Source: Ceratodon purpureus
Lineage: Eukaryota; Streptophyta; Bryopsida; Pseudoditrichales; Ditrichaceae
Assembly: GCA_014871385.1 (NCBI GenBank)
Contig: CM026427.1
Coordinates: 2,414,068-2,478,067 of the forward strand
DNA length: 64,000 bases
Direction of reading: 5' to 3'
A program made the translations under genes and the position numbers. This document shows, in pieces, positions 60,817-64,000 of this stretch. The stretch's first letter is position 1; every line of letters begins with the position of its first letter. The notes under the pieces were generated by a model. That model was not told the origin of the DNA. It did not search any database and saw nothing but the letters and a program-made list of their open reading frames with translations.

Positions 60817-64000
<3,184 letters not shown>

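Overview
The window looks like nuclear DNA of a land plant. It has two spliced genes with short GT-AG introns and plant-type proteins (a DDX3/Ded1-type RNA helicase and a 10-TM EamA-family transporter), AT-rich intergenic DNA, and a dense mix of plant-style transposable elements (LINEs, tRNA-derived SINEs, MITEs of at least three superfamilies, a gag relic). The species cannot be named from sequence alone.

Layout. 1-8.0 kb: AT-rich repeat DNA with a SINE (167-535), two pairs of direct repeats about 4-6 kb apart, a gene-like GC-richer patch (3.58-4.54 kb) and a long-armed MITE (4638-5312). 8.0-22.8 kb: a 13.9-kb non-LTR retrotransposon (8798-22685) with a 12-bp target duplication, inserted in a TTAA-flanked piggyBac-like MITE (8018-22776). 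An uninterrupted sibling of that MITE at 48910-49778 supplies the empty site. 23.97-26.91 kb: a complete five-exon DEAD-box helicase gene (+). 27.4-35.7 kb: a probable TTAA MITE, a decayed piggyBac transposase (-), a SINE-like element, a hAT MITE, a gag relic and a second SINE. 36.57-39.51 kb: a nine-exon drug/metabolite-transporter-type gene (-). 41.6-48.05 kb: a decayed L1-type LINE (-) carrying two MITEs. 48.9-60.8 kb: more MITEs, a 101-bp tandem duplication and two decayed gene fragments. 60.82-64.0 kb: a second, nearly identical DEAD-box gene in inverted orientation, cut by the window edge.

Main discovery. The 13.9-kb LINE has an unusual architecture. ORF1 carries an RRM-like fold and a coiled coil. 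The main frame has a 2A ribosome-skipping motif (SGDIETNPGP) directly before its first AUG, then an AP-type endonuclease and a reverse transcriptase. An overlapping -1 frame carries RNase H, a CCHC knuckle and a candidate restriction-like endonuclease. APE plus RLE in one element is known from Dualen/RandI of green algae. Its 3' tail, ending in an 11-bp hairpin, is shared with the tails of two tRNA-derived SINEs in the same window (167-535 and 35322-35650). This suggests that the LINE family mobilises those SINEs through the shared hairpin. The non-coding parts of the LINE are extremely pyrimidine-rich on the coding strand.

Second theme: TTAA-flanked MITEs (8018, 27424, 48910, 53000) together with a piggyBac transposase relic at 30.0-31.1 kb suggest an ancient piggyBac family with non-autonomous derivatives in this genome. 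The inverted DEAD-box arms, more than 3.1 kb each and 33.5 kb apart, indicate a recent segmental duplication (or an assembly artefact) around the transporter gene.
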